A stretch of DNA of 64,000 bases from Acholeplasma hippikon. Lineage in GTDB: Bacteria; Bacillota_I; Bacilli_A; Acholeplasmatales; Acholeplasmataceae. Numbering within the stretch: position 1 is the first letter of the stretch; every line of letters starts with the position of its first letter. Below, one piece after another: positions 8,043-16,926 of the stretch. The translations under genes and the position numbers were made by a program. The stretch is from positions 558,001-622,000 of the forward strand of contig NZ_LR215050.1 in the NCBI RefSeq assembly GCF_900660755.1, written 5' to 3'. The notes below the pieces were generated by a model. It was not told the origin of the DNA, searched no databases, and saw only the letters and a program-made list of their open reading frames with translations.

Positions 8043-8810
8043 CTAAATTTCGTATTTTGTATAGATTCCAAAGGTTAAAATTTCATAGTTCCAAAAATAC
8101 TTAAAATTAGAAATATGAAATGTTTTACCTTCTACCTCAAAAAGAACAAAGGTTTGACTTAACATATGAATTTCTTCAGGCATCACGATATGAATGATAT
8201 TATCTTTAATATAATATGGGGCTTCATAAGGCCCTACATAGATATGATCAATTTCTCCTTTATCCCAAATACCTACTAAAATTTCATCTAATGTTGGTTC
8301 TAATTCTTTTTTTGTACCTTCTAACGAACGATATTTATAAAAGGGTAGTTCTTCCTTAAATTCAACATGTAAGCTACCTGCATTAAATATATACGTTCCA
8401 TCAAATAATGTCGAAAATTCTATATACATTTTATCCATTGTATAAGTTAAATTTGTATGAGGAAGTGTAAAGTAAACCCTTCTACCATAGAAAAGTTGTC
8501 CATCTTTATATTCACCATGTACATCCTTTTCATATACATCATCGACCATAAATCGCATGGTTTTTTCCTCATTATAAATAAACACCATCATGCCCGGTAC
8601 AACTAAATGAAAATCTTCATCATTAGTAAAATATAGCATACTGCCTTGTGTATCATCACTTATACTATCTTTTAAGTAGTAGTGTGATTCTTCTACAACG
8701 TAAAACTCTCTTTCAATAGGTTGTTCTTTATTCAAAAAGAACTTCACTCCAAAATAGGCTGCAATCATGATTATCATGATTAATATCATTCTTTTAATAT
8801 GTTTTTTCAA
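8043..8810 (-). CDS. Uncharacterised membrane-anchored extracytoplasmic protein
   Basis: 255 residues with one N-terminal membrane helix (about 7-24, after MKKHIKRM) and a long outside domain of alternating beta strands rich in Tyr, Phe and Glu. There is no lipobox Cys and no recognised motif. The start is a TTG that overlaps the stop of the preceding secreted-protein gene (TTGA), with GAGG upstream, so the two are translationally coupled and probably work together at the cell surface. I do not recognise the family. Confidence 0.75.
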   Translation of the reverse strand: MKKHIKRMILIMIIMIAAYFGVKFFLNKEQPIEREFYVVEESHYYLKDSISDDTQGSMLYFTNDEDFHLVVPGMMVFIYNEEKTMRFMVDDVYEKDVHGEYKDGQLFYGRRVYFTLPHTNLTYTMDKMYIEFSTLFDGTYIFNAGSLHVEFKEELPFYKYRSLEGTKKELEPTLDEILVGIWDKGEIDHIYVGPYEAPYYIKDNIIHIVMPEEIHMLSQTFVLFEVEGKTFHISNFKYFWNYEILTFGIYTKYEI

Positions 8811-9424
8811 ATTGGTGTAACCTCTACTCTCTGATAATGTGAAACCATAACAAATGCTTCATATCCGCCTTTTGCTCTTTCCATGTTAAAGAAATACTTT
8901 TTAGCTACGCCATTTGCAACATAGCCTTCTCCATACATGTAAACTAATAATTGTGTTCCCGGTTCAACACTAGTTGACACATTGATTTCTTCATCTTGTT
9001 TTAGTTTTTCAGTTCTCTCATATGTTGCTGAAACTTGCGCATTTAATCCATCACCAAATATTTTCGTTCCTTTTTGAGTTTGAACTTTTATACTTCCTGT
9101 TGCTTTTAAAGAGTATTCATCAATTGTTTGTGATTTAGATGAATATTCAAATTTAATTGGTGACTTACCATTGTTATAGTAATCATATAAAGTTTTTGAA
9201 ATAAACTTAATTTTAATTCGATGATTTATCTCATAATAACTCCACCCAATAAATTTCTTTTGAACTTTCTCGTACGCTTGCAAATAATCTTCGTCTGTAA
9301 ACTCTCCAATGAGTTTATTGTTTCCTACTTTTTCATACCATTCAAAATCTTCATATGCAAAGACTTGATGATATCCTACAAATAAGAAAACGCCAATCAA
9401 TAATACTAAAATAATTTTCTTCAT
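8807..9424 (-). CDS. Uncharacterised secreted protein
   Basis: 205 residues with a clear signal peptide: positive MKK start, hydrophobic core to about residue 20, then VFAYED, a plausible signal-peptidase site after A23. The mature part is beta-rich with Lys and Tyr, without Cys. The sequence around STSVEPGTQLLVYMYGEG resembles a surface beta-sandwich, but I cannot name a family. The ribosome site GGAGG lies seven bases upstream. It is coupled to the membrane-anchored protein gene that follows. Confidence 0.75.
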   Translation of the reverse strand: MKKIILVLLIGVFLFVGYHQVFAYEDFEWYEKVGNNKLIGEFTDEDYLQAYEKVQKKFIGWSYYEINHRIKIKFISKTLYDYYNNGKSPIKFEYSSKSQTIDEYSLKATGSIKVQTQKGTKIFGDGLNAQVSATYERTEKLKQDEEINVSTSVEPGTQLLVYMYGEGYVANGVAKKYFFNMERAKGGYEAFVMVSHYQRVEVTPI

Positions 9425-9550
9425 TTCATAACCTCCATACTATAGTAGTTATTTTTTTGATTTTGACTTTTTTAAAAATAAAAAACTCTGCAAAACAAGT
9501 TAGTGTCTTATAGGAGTTATAAACAAATATAATTTTTATACTTTTAAATA

Positions 9551-9587
9551 AAAAATAAGATGCCTAAAATAGACATCTTATTTTTTT
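9551..9587 (-). terminator. Terminator of the pgcA-pepP operon
   Basis: A 12-bp stem (AAAAATAAGATG with its complement) extended inward by a CTA/TAG pairing across one mismatch, followed on the minus strand by TTTTTTATTT. It can also act in the opposite direction. Confidence 0.85.
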
Positions 9588-9592
9588 ACTTT

Positions 9593-10846
9593 TTATTTTT
9601 TTGCTAAATAACTTTCAATTTCATCAACTTCTTTTAAAATTGATTCACTTAAGTTGATGCATCCATTTTCTGTTAAAAGTAAATCGTCTTCGATTCGAAT
9701 ACCGATACCTTCTTCAGCAATATATAAACCTGGTTCAACAGTAATGATTTGACCCGCTTTAAATGGTACTCTTGGATCAGCAACATCATGCACATCTAAT
9801 CCTAGTGGGTGACCTAAGCCATGGTAATAATATTTAACAATATCTTTATCTTCTTTAATTAAACCGATACGCTTAGCTTCTCTAGTTAATAATTCAACAC
9901 CTTTTTGATTATATTCAAATTGTGTCATACCAGGTTTTGCCCACTTAATAATTTCTTTATTTACATTTAAGACTGCTTGATAAACTTCTTTTTGTCTATC
10001 TGTAAATTTACCATTTAATGGATAAGTTCTTGAAATGTCTGAAGCATAATATTTATATCTAACACCTAAATCAAATAACACTAAGTCACCATGATGTAAT
10101 GGTTGATTATTATCCTCATAGTGTAAGATTGTACCATTCTTACCTGAGGCAATGATTGAGCCGAATGAAGGTACTGTATTATTCATATTTAATACATAAT
10201 TATACTCTGCTTCTAATTCAAATTCATTCTTAGCGTATTTTAATTTATCTAATAAGTGTAAGTTTGCTTTTCTAGAAATTTCAATAGCGCCTTTAACAGC
10301 TTCAATTTCTACTTCATCTTTAACGCTTCTTAAGTTAGATAAAATAGGTCTTGCATTCTTTAACGTAACAAATGGATATTTATCTAAGAATTGTTTAGCT
10401 TTTCTTTCACCTAATAAAGGTTCATCAGTTGCTCTTTGACGTTCAACATCAAAATATACAGTTTCAACATTTCCAAAGATAGAACGTCTTGTTTGTGAGA
10501 ATAATTGACCAACAAATGTATCAAAGGTTTTAATATCTCTAACATTTTCTAATTTGATTCCAGAGATTTCTGATGCCTTTTCAAAAGTTAAAGTTTCACC
10601 AACCCATAAAGCCATTTCTGGATCTACAGCTTGAATAAATAGATATGATTCTTCAATACCATGCGCTTTAGCAATAAGTAAGATTGCATCTTCTTGATCA
10701 ATACCTGATAAATAATAGAAATTATTATTTACTTTGAAATGATAGTAAGCATCATTAGAAAGGTGAGGAGCATGACCTGAATAGAAAAACGATAAACTTG
10801 GAGATACAACTTCTTTTAAATAGTTTTTTCTACGATCTTGTAACAT
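9593..10846 (-). CDS. pepP: Xaa-Pro aminopeptidase (M24B)
   Basis: Removes N-terminal residues next to proline in the cytoplasm; a two-metal enzyme. Residues 1-170 form the aminopeptidase-P N-terminal domain (FFYSGHAPHLSND, FYYLSGIDQEDA). The catalytic domain has the metal ligands in order: Asp in LFDLGVRY and ASDISRTYP, His in YHGLGHPLGLDVHD, Glu in TVEPGLY and Glu in GIRIEDD. Length of 417 is normal. It follows pgcA by 10 bases and ends at a strong terminator. Confidence 0.94.
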   Translation of the reverse strand: MLQDRRKNYLKEVVSPSLSFFYSGHAPHLSNDAYYHFKVNNNFYYLSGIDQEDAILLIAKAHGIEESYLFIQAVDPEMALWVGETLTFEKASEISGIKLENVRDIKTFDTFVGQLFSQTRRSIFGNVETVYFDVERQRATDEPLLGERKAKQFLDKYPFVTLKNARPILSNLRSVKDEVEIEAVKGAIEISRKANLHLLDKLKYAKNEFELEAEYNYVLNMNNTVPSFGSIIASGKNGTILHYEDNNQPLHHGDLVLFDLGVRYKYYASDISRTYPLNGKFTDRQKEVYQAVLNVNKEIIKWAKPGMTQFEYNQKGVELLTREAKRIGLIKEDKDIVKYYYHGLGHPLGLDVHDVADPRVPFKAGQIITVEPGLYIAEEGIGIRIEDDLLLTENGCINLSESILKEVDEIESYLAKK

Positions 10847-10856
10847 AATTTTCTCC

Positions 10857-12491
10857 TTATATTTTAGCTACTACACCTTGAACTTCTTCAACTAGTTTTT
10901 CGATGTATTGTTTAGCTTCTTTTTGATTTGATTTTCTTGTTGAGAAGTAGATTTTTAATTTAGGTTCAGTACCACTTGGTCTGAAGATAATAAATCCATC
11001 TTCGTTTTCAAATTTAACTACATCTGATGATGGTAAATGTATATCATGTGGATTTACATAACCATTAATGTAATCAATTTTATTTTCTACTTTAAATGAT
11101 GGAATATTTAATCCATTATTTCTAAAGTATGACATGATTGCTTGTATACGTTTTGAACCTTCAATACCTTTTAATGAGATATTGACTGTGTGTTCTACAT
11201 AGTATCCAAATTTTTGATAAATTTCATCTAAGTAATCAACTAATGTTAAACCTTTTTGTTTTAACTTATTTCCAATTTCACTTAAGATGAATACTGCTTG
11301 TACAGCGTCTTTATCTCTAACAAAATCTTTAACTAGACTACCATATGATTCTTCACAACCAAATAGGTAATTATCTTTACCCATGATTTTTTCAGCTTGT
11401 TCTCCAATAAATTTAAATCCTGTTAAAGTTTCGCCAACTTTCTTATTGAAACCTAAGGCAATTTGTTTAATTAATGGAGAGGTAACGACTGTCGTATAAA
11501 CGAATCCATCTGGTTGCTTCTTTTCTGTTAATAAATAATATAGTTCAAGTGAAGCTGTTTGGTTACCATTAATTAATACAAATTCATTATTATGTTTAAC
11601 TGCAACCCCTAATCTATCTGCATCTGGGTCAGTAACTAAGACCATATCTGCATCGATTTCTTTTGCATAAGCAATTGAACGTTCATATGCAATACTATCT
11701 TCTGGATTTGAAGATTTTGTGTTAGAAAACGCAGGGTCAACAATCATTTGTTCTTTTAATGGATAAACTTCATAACCAGTTTCTGCTAATAATTTAGGAA
11801 TAACTGTTCCACCTGTACCATGTAAAGGTGAGTAAACAATTTTAATTGTTTTCTTATCGTTATGTATTTGAATTTTCTTAACTTCTTCTAAATAAATTGG
11901 GTCTAATTCATCATGAATTTCATGAACTAATTCGTTCATAACAGTTTCAATATTGAATGGACTAGCAATTTTAGATATTTCATTCATAACCAAGGTTGCC
12001 TCATATGTATTTAATTGAGCGCCAGTTTCATTATAAACTTTATATCCGTTATATTCTTTTGGATTATGTGAAGCAGTCAACATGATACCTGCTGATGCAT
12101 TAAAGTATCTAAGTGCGAATGATAACATAGGTGTTGGACGTAGTGATGAATAGATAAACGACTTAATGCCTTTTGCAGCTAATACTTTAGCGGCCTCGTA
12201 TGCATATTCTCTTGAACCAAAACGGTTGTCATATGAAATTGCAACGCCATTTAATTTATTGTTTTTAATTAAATAGTTAGCTAATCCTAATGTCGCTCTT
12301 CTAATTGTATATGCATTAATGCGATTTGGTCCTAATCCTAATAATCCCCTAATTCCACCCGTACCAAATGAGATTTCTTGATAGAAAGATTCTTCAATAT
12401 CTTTTTCATTCATTTGTTGTAGCGTTTGTTTTTCCTCAGCTAATAATGATGGTTCATTTAGCCAAGTTTGATATACCGCTTGATAACTCAT
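10857..12491 (-). CDS. pgcA: Phosphoglucomutase / phosphomannomutase
   Basis: Interconverts hexose-6-phosphate and hexose-1-phosphate. Motifs of the alpha-D-phosphohexomutase family are all present: the phosphoserine loop TASHNPKEYNGYK, the Mg loop DPDADRLGV, the sugar loop GCEESYGS, and the phosphate-binding FRPSGTEPKLKIY. The N-terminal FGTGGIRGLLGLGPNRIN is typical of the PgcA-type enzymes of Firmicutes. The 544-residue length fits. It supplies glucose-1-phosphate to galU at the left of the window. The 3' neighbour pepP is cotranscribed. Confidence 0.94.
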   Translation of the reverse strand: MSYQAVYQTWLNEPSLLAEEKQTLQQMNEKDIEESFYQEISFGTGGIRGLLGLGPNRINAYTIRRATLGLANYLIKNNKLNGVAISYDNRFGSREYAYEAAKVLAAKGIKSFIYSSLRPTPMLSFALRYFNASAGIMLTASHNPKEYNGYKVYNETGAQLNTYEATLVMNEISKIASPFNIETVMNELVHEIHDELDPIYLEEVKKIQIHNDKKTIKIVYSPLHGTGGTVIPKLLAETGYEVYPLKEQMIVDPAFSNTKSSNPEDSIAYERSIAYAKEIDADMVLVTDPDADRLGVAVKHNNEFVLINGNQTASLELYYLLTEKKQPDGFVYTTVVTSPLIKQIALGFNKKVGETLTGFKFIGEQAEKIMGKDNYLFGCEESYGSLVKDFVRDKDAVQAVFILSEIGNKLKQKGLTLVDYLDEIYQKFGYYVEHTVNISLKGIEGSKRIQAIMSYFRNNGLNIPSFKVENKIDYINGYVNPHDIHLPSSDVVKFENEDGFIIFRPSGTEPKLKIYFSTRKSNQKEAKQYIEKLVEEVQGVVAKI

Positions 12492-12509
12492 CGCGTGACC
12501 TCACTTTTT

Positions 12510-13250
12510 TTATTGATTTTTTTGATAAATATTTAATAATCCTTTTAAGACTAATCGACTATCTCTAATTAATTCTAATCTCAAATATTCTTGAATTAAC
12601 CTTGATAATCCCCCAGTTAAAATGATTTTAAAGTCTTCTTTAACTTCTTCTTTAATACGACCTACCATACCCTCAATCATCGTTACCGTTCCATAAATAA
12701 CGCCTGATTGAATACAATTAACCGTATTATTTCCAAGATATTTACTTGGTGCTTTAACTTCTACTTCATGAAGCAGCGCAGTATTTCCTGCTAAAGCTTT
12801 AATTGATAGATGAATACCTGGTGCAATAATCACACCAGTAATTGTTTTATTTTTGACATAGATAAATTTATTTGCAGTACCTAAGTCAATAATTAATGTT
12901 GAATCATTTGTTTCAACCCCAGCAGCATCAGCAATTAAATCTGCTCCAACTTCTCTCGGGTTATCCGTTTTAATCATAACACCTGTTTTAACACCCGGTT
13001 GGATAATAACTGGATTTATTTTGAAATATTTTTCTGCAATCTTAATTAAAGATAAAGTAACCTGTGGAACAACTGAGCCAATGATGATTCCAGTAACTTC
13101 TTCAGGTTTAACAAATTCTTTAATCGTTAGATAATACTCATCCGGTGTTTTGTTAAGATCAGTATTTAATCTAAAAGTTGATAAAATTTCTCCATTTTTT
13201 CCAACACCAGTATAAATACTCGTATTTCCTACATCAAATAATAAAATCAT
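12510..13250 (-). CDS. coaX: Type III pantothenate kinase
   Basis: Phosphorylates pantothenate, the first step of coenzyme A synthesis; the type III form uses an ASKHA fold. Visible motifs: LLFDVGNTSIYTGV (phosphate loop 1), GADLIADAAG with the catalytic Asp, LIIDLGTANKF (phosphate 2), and ILTGGLS near the C-terminus. The 246-residue length is typical. It lies 18 bases upstream of pgcA and 15 downstream of the hydrolase gene, so all are probably one transcript. Confidence 0.92.
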   Translation of the reverse strand: MILLFDVGNTSIYTGVGKNGEILSTFRLNTDLNKTPDEYYLTIKEFVKPEEVTGIIIGSVVPQVTLSLIKIAEKYFKINPVIIQPGVKTGVMIKTDNPREVGADLIADAAGVETNDSTLIIDLGTANKFIYVKNKTITGVIIAPGIHLSIKALAGNTALLHEVEVKAPSKYLGNNTVNCIQSGVIYGTVTMIEGMVGRIKEEVKEDFKIILTGGLSRLIQEYLRLELIRDSRLVLKGLLNIYQKNQ

Positions 13251-13265
13251 TTTTTTATCCTCTAT

Positions 13266-13886
13266 TTATATTTTACCTTGTTTTTTCCATTTTATATAAA
13301 ATGGGTTACTCTTTTTCTCTTCTCGAATCGTTGTCATATCGTCATGACCCGGACAAACCTTAATATTTGCATTTAAAGTATCTAAAAGTTGAATGATACT
13401 CCTTTTTAAATCAAATAAGTTTCCTCCAAATAAATCATGCCTTCCAACGTCCAGCTTGAATAAGGTGTCCCCGGTAAATAAATGATTATCAAATAAAAAA
13501 GAGACTGAGCCTTGTGTGTGTCCTGGTGTGTGATAACATATGATCTTTTGATCTCCTAGTTGGAGTTCATCTTGATCTTTAATCATTCTTAAATCTAATT
13601 CTTTACGCTTAAATGGTCTTTTATTTGAACCATACCCATTATATTTATCTTCAAAAAGTAGACTTGCGTCTAGCTCATGAATATATACCGGACAGTTAAA
13701 TGAACCTATTAAGTCAACGTGATCTGAATGTGCATGCGTAATTAAAATACCATCCAATGATTGATCACCAAGTTTCGCTAGAATGCCTTCGTAATCATGT
13801 GATGGGTCAATTAACATACAATGTCCAAATCTACAAATTAGATATGAATGTGAAATGTCATCATTTCCTTTAAACAAATTGACCAT
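13266..13886 (-). CDS. Metallo-beta-lactamase-fold hydrolase (GloB-like)
   Basis: 206 residues. The metal-binding set is complete: THAHSDHVD (HxHxDH), HTPGHTQGS (second His), FTGDTLF (bridging Asp) and CPGHDD (last His). The layout matches the short glyoxalase-II-like/YcbL group, thioester hydrolases of unknown physiological substrate in most Firmicutes. It is first in a tight group with coaX, pgcA and pepP. The exact substrate cannot be told from sequence. Confidence 0.88.
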   Translation of the reverse strand: MVNLFKGNDDISHSYLICRFGHCMLIDPSHDYEGILAKLGDQSLDGILITHAHSDHVDLIGSFNCPVYIHELDASLLFEDKYNGYGSNKRPFKRKELDLRMIKDQDELQLGDQKIICYHTPGHTQGSVSFLFDNHLFTGDTLFKLDVGRHDLFGGNLFDLKRSIIQLLDTLNANIKVCPGHDDMTTIREEKKSNPFYIKWKKQGKI

Positions 13887-13919
13887 GTCTCTTTTTTCCT
13901 TATTGTCTGTTTTTAGATA

Positions 13920-13943
13920 GAAAAAAAACTATACGATGATAGT
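13920..13943 (-). terminator. Terminator of rpmG
   Basis: A stem AACTAT/ATAGTT around CATCGT directly after the rpmG stop, followed on the minus strand by eight or more T. Confidence 0.8.
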
Positions 13944-14093
13944 TTATTTCTTTTCTCTATGAATAGTGTACTTTCTTAAACGTGGACAATACTTTTTCAT
14001 TTCTAAACGATCTGGTGTTGTCTTCTTATTTTTAGTTGTGTAATAATTTTCATCGCCACATTCTGTACAAACTAATTTAACTAATTCACGCAT
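13944..14093 (-). CDS. rpmG: Ribosomal protein bL33
   Basis: A 49-residue 50S protein. The translation opens [20 protein letters not shown] and continues with [22 protein letters not shown], the bL33 pattern. The first zinc pair (CTEC) is intact, but the second is CPRL, so only three of four zinc-ribbon Cys remain, a form between the zinc and zinc-free paralogues. GGAGG precedes the ATG. It is a single-gene unit with its own terminator. Confidence 0.95.
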   Translation of the reverse strand: MRELVKLVCTECGDENYYTTKNKKTTPDRLEMKKYCPRLRKYTIHREKK

Positions 14094-14156
14094 GAACTTA
14101 CCTCCAAACTTGCATTATAAGTATAACAAATTATTTTCTAAATATCAACTTAAAAA

Positions 14157-15698
14157 TTAGTTATTGGTTAAATGTATTTCATAATCACAAATTCCATCAT
14201 AGAAATTCTTCTCATGCGATACTAAAATAACTGTTCCTTGATATTCGATTAAAGCTTCTTTCAACGCATCCTTAGCAATTTGATCTAAGTGATTTGTTGG
14301 TTCATCTAATATTAACACATTTGACTTATCATTTCTAGTTAAAGCGAACTTAACTTTTGTTTTTTCGCCCCCAGAAAGTGTCTTAATTGGCCTATTTGCC
14401 ATCTCAAAATCAATACCAAAGCTTGCTAATACACCATAAATATCTTTTTTAGTATAGTCTGAGTGTTGTTCATGAACAAGATTAAATGGTGTAAATTTTT
14501 CATCTAAATTAATTTCTTGTTCAAAGTATAACATTTGCGTTGTATCAATCCATTCAAATGAACCTTCAAGTGGGTCAATTTTACCAGTAATTGTTTTAAT
14601 TAATGTAGATTTACCAATACCATTTTTTCCAGTAATTGCTACTTTATCACCTTTGGTAATAATAAAATTCAACTTATCTACAAGTGGTTCATCATAACCA
14701 ATTAATAGATTTTTAACCTTTAATACATCTCGACCTGTCGGTGCAGCCATTTGGAATTTAATTTTAATTTTTCTTTCGGATAATGGTTTAGCTATTCTTA
14801 CAACCTTACTTAGCATCTTTCTTCTTGATTGAGCCATTTTAGTGGTTGTCGCTCTTACAATATTTCTTGCAATATAATCTTCAGTTTTTGCAATAAACTT
14901 TTGTTGTGCTTCGTAGTTCTTTTGTTGTTGTTCGAATCTTAATTCTCTTTCTTTTATGTAGAAATCAAAATTACCTTTATAACGATTAATTTGTTTACCT
15001 TCGATAGCAAACACAGTTTTCGCAATATTTCTTAAGAAATATTCATCATGCGAAACAACAATGAATGTTTTCGGTGTATTATTTAAAAACTTAATTAACC
15101 ATTCAATATGTTTAATATCCAAGAAGTTTGTTGGTTCATCTAATAATAAAATATCAGAATCTTCTAATAACAACTTACCTAAGATGATTTTTGCACGCAT
15201 GCCACCTGATAATGTAGAAATTTCTTGTTCTAAAACTGATGGGTCTAACCCTAAACCATTTAGCACGTTATTAATAGTTGAAGAAATCGCATAGAAGTTT
15301 TCTTTTTCTAGTTCTTGTTCTAATTCGTGTGCACGATTTAAAATCTTATCGTACTTGCTCTCTGGAGCAGTTGCTATTGATTCATATAAATCTTGAATTG
15401 CCTTTTCTTTTTCAAATAGAGGTAAAAATACATCATAAATATAAGCTTTAACTGTTAGTTTTGGATCTATTTTCGCATATTGGTCTAAATAACCAACCTT
15501 ACGATAATTTACCCATTCTATTTTTCCTTTATCAGGAATTAATTCTTTATATAATAATTTTAATAATGTAGATTTACCAGCTCCATTTACCCCAACTAAT
15601 ACTGCATGTTCACCTTCAAAAAGACGCATATTTGCATCTTCGTATAATGTTTCACCTGCATAGGAAAATTTTAAATTGGTAACATCTAATAAACTCAT
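14157..15698 (-). CDS. ABC-F family ATPase (translation or ribosome-associated)
   Basis: 513 residues with two ATPase domains and no membrane helices. Domain 1: Walker A GVNGAGKST, signature TLSGGMRAK, Walker B ILLLDEPTNFLD. Domain 2: GKNGIGKST, TLSGGEKTK, VLILDEPTNHLD. Between them is a charged linker of about 80 residues (KERELRFEQQQKNYEAQQKF...) typical of the P-site tRNA interaction motif of ABC-F proteins. Such proteins act on the ribosome E-site to relieve stalls or, in some subgroups, to protect from antibiotics. It resembles YfmM-like housekeeping members. It sits 4 bases after the next gene upstream. Confidence 0.9.
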   Translation of the reverse strand: MSLLDVTNLKFSYAGETLYEDANMRLFEGEHAVLVGVNGAGKSTLLKLLYKELIPDKGKIEWVNYRKVGYLDQYAKIDPKLTVKAYIYDVFLPLFEKEKAIQDLYESIATAPESKYDKILNRAHELEQELEKENFYAISSTINNVLNGLGLDPSVLEQEISTLSGGMRAKIILGKLLLEDSDILLLDEPTNFLDIKHIEWLIKFLNNTPKTFIVVSHDEYFLRNIAKTVFAIEGKQINRYKGNFDFYIKERELRFEQQQKNYEAQQKFIAKTEDYIARNIVRATTTKMAQSRRKMLSKVVRIAKPLSERKIKIKFQMAAPTGRDVLKVKNLLIGYDEPLVDKLNFIITKGDKVAITGKNGIGKSTLIKTITGKIDPLEGSFEWIDTTQMLYFEQEINLDEKFTPFNLVHEQHSDYTKKDIYGVLASFGIDFEMANRPIKTLSGGEKTKVKFALTRNDKSNVLILDEPTNHLDQIAKDALKEALIEYQGTVILVSHEKNFYDGICDYEIHLTNN

Positions 15699-15702
15699 TT
15701 TT

Positions 15703-16179
15703 TTATAGTCCTTCTTTTAATGCTTCTTCTAAGAGTGATGCTGGAATAACTTGCATATTCCAGAACTTTTCTTTAGGCTTTGTGAATCTAATTTCATTTT
15801 CATCATAATGATACATAAATGGTCCTGGATGTGGATAGATAATCACTATTTTTTTACCAGGAATACTGGCAAATACTTTTTGTTCAAGATAAAGTTTACT
15901 TCCACCTTTTTTTCTTTCCCAAATAGTTTTTGAATTAAAGGTTAGTTTATACTCAGGGTTTAACTTTAAAAACATCACAGAATAAGTTTCGTCTTGATAT
16001 GTGTACTTAGTAAACATACTATGACCTTCCTCATGAAGTTTACCATATTTTTCTAAAGTTTCTTTAATCTCTTGAAGATGTTTAGCATCTTTTTCAATAC
16101 TTTTTGATGTGAAAAAATAAACTAAATATCCAATAACAATTACTAAAACACTAATAATTGCATATATTAAAACATCCAT
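15703..16179 (-). CDS. Small membrane-anchored protein of unknown function
   Basis: 158 residues: one N-terminal membrane helix (about 3-25), a short charged coiled-coil-like stretch (EKDAKHLQEIKETLEKYGK), then a small beta-rich domain with FNSKTIWERKKGGSKLYLEQK. I do not recognise the family. Its ATG overlaps the stop of the Nudix gene (TAATG), and the ABC-F gene starts 4 bases after it, so the three form an operon. Confidence 0.75.
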   Translation of the reverse strand: MDVLIYAIISVLVIVIGYLVYFFTSKSIEKDAKHLQEIKETLEKYGKLHEEGHSMFTKYTYQDETYSVMFLKLNPEYKLTFNSKTIWERKKGGSKLYLEQKVFASIPGKKIVIIYPHPGPFMYHYDENEIRFTKPKEKFWNMQVIPASLLEEALKEGL

Positions 16180-16664
16180 TATATTTCCTCTACTTCTACT
16201 TTCGCTAAAATATTTCCATCAAATGTGCAATGATAATGATATCTCTTTTCATTAAAACATACGTTTTCTAAGAAATATGGGATATTATAACTTACACCCA
16301 AATTATCTTTATCAACTAACCATTCAATTGATTTCCACTCAATGATTCCCTCATCTGTTGCTACAGGTGTTTGATATGTAAAGTCATTATCTAAATTTAC
16401 TAAGAATAAATGCAAGCCACTATCTTGTGCAGTAAAATCTTTATTCCAAGTACATAGACCTTTATCTTTAATTTGATCTAAGTTTATATTTATACCCGTT
16501 TCTTCTTTAATTTCTCTTAAGATGCAATCAAGTGGAGTTTCATTTCGATGACGTTTTCCACCTATTCCGTTCCACATACCTTTCCAAGGTTGTTTTAAAC
16601 GGTTCATCATTAAGATTTCATTGTTTCTTTTTATAAATGCTAAAGTATAAATAAATTCCATCAT
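16179..16664 (-). CDS. Nudix hydrolase (8-oxo-dGTPase-like)
   Basis: 161 residues. The Nudix box is complete: 23 residues from GKRHRNETPLD to REIKEETGI, fitting Gx5Ex7REUxEExGU. The N-terminal TLAFIKRNNEILMMNRLKQPWKGMWNGIGG is typical of MutT/8-oxo-dGTP diphosphatases and related nucleotide cleaners. I start it at the ATG at 16664, with TTGGAG six bases upstream. A longer reading frame to 16745 would begin inside a terminator hairpin and is rejected. First gene of a three-gene unit with the membrane protein and ABC-F genes. Confidence 0.88.
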   Translation of the reverse strand: MMEFIYTLAFIKRNNEILMMNRLKQPWKGMWNGIGGKRHRNETPLDCILREIKEETGININLDQIKDKGLCTWNKDFTAQDSGLHLFLVNLDNDFTYQTPVATDEGIIEWKSIEWLVDKDNLGVSYNIPYFLENVCFNEKRYHYHCTFDGNILAKVEVEEI

Positions 16665-16703
16665 CAAAGTCTCCAATATGTTAATTATTATATCGTATTT
16701 ATA

Positions 16704-16765
16704 CAAAAATAGAGCCATTTTCTTCAAATGTTTGTTTACAAACATCGTAATGGCTCTATTTTTAA
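16704..16765. terminator. Large bidirectional terminator hairpin
   Basis: Outer 15-bp stem (705-719 with 749-763 of the 16,000 block), inner perfect palindrome of 8-base arms (16728-16745), and T runs on both strands. It ends any transcript coming from the peptide gene and separates it from the Nudix operon. Confidence 0.9.
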
Positions 16766-16926
16766 ATTATTTGATTGGGAGATTCAAATAACTTTAAGAT
16801 TTTACTTTCTTGAAGTGGGAGAATTCAAGTCAGTCTTTCATTATTTTTTTATTTGGCCTTACAGACGTCAGAAAAGGACGTATATAAGGGTTTAAAATTA
16901 CATAATTAATGGTATAATTTAATCAA
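16704..16926 (-). ncRNA. Candidate regulatory RNA or structured 3' UTR with two UCUCCCA loops
   Basis: The segment after the peptide gene has no ORF but ordered structure. Hairpin A (16809-16829) has a 6-bp stem and a 9-nt loop UUCUCCCAC. Hairpin B (16766-16792) has an 8-9-bp stem and a 9-nt loop AUCUCCCAA. They are 16 nt apart and are followed by the large terminator. C-rich loops of this kind bind Shine-Dalgarno regions in RNAIII and Rsa RNAs of staphylococci. Either it is the 3' UTR of the peptide mRNA or a separate RNA; a poor promoter (TTAATT, 17, TATATA) exists upstream. The hairpins are seen; function is inferred. Confidence 0.5.

Noticed and set aside
16665-16745. 27-residue N-terminal extension of the Nudix protein
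   Set aside because: It translates the terminator hairpin; TTGGAG precedes the shorter start.
16704-16765. Inverted repeat as an IS end or attachment site
   Set aside because: It has T runs and gene-end position of a terminator; no transposase or flanking duplication is seen.
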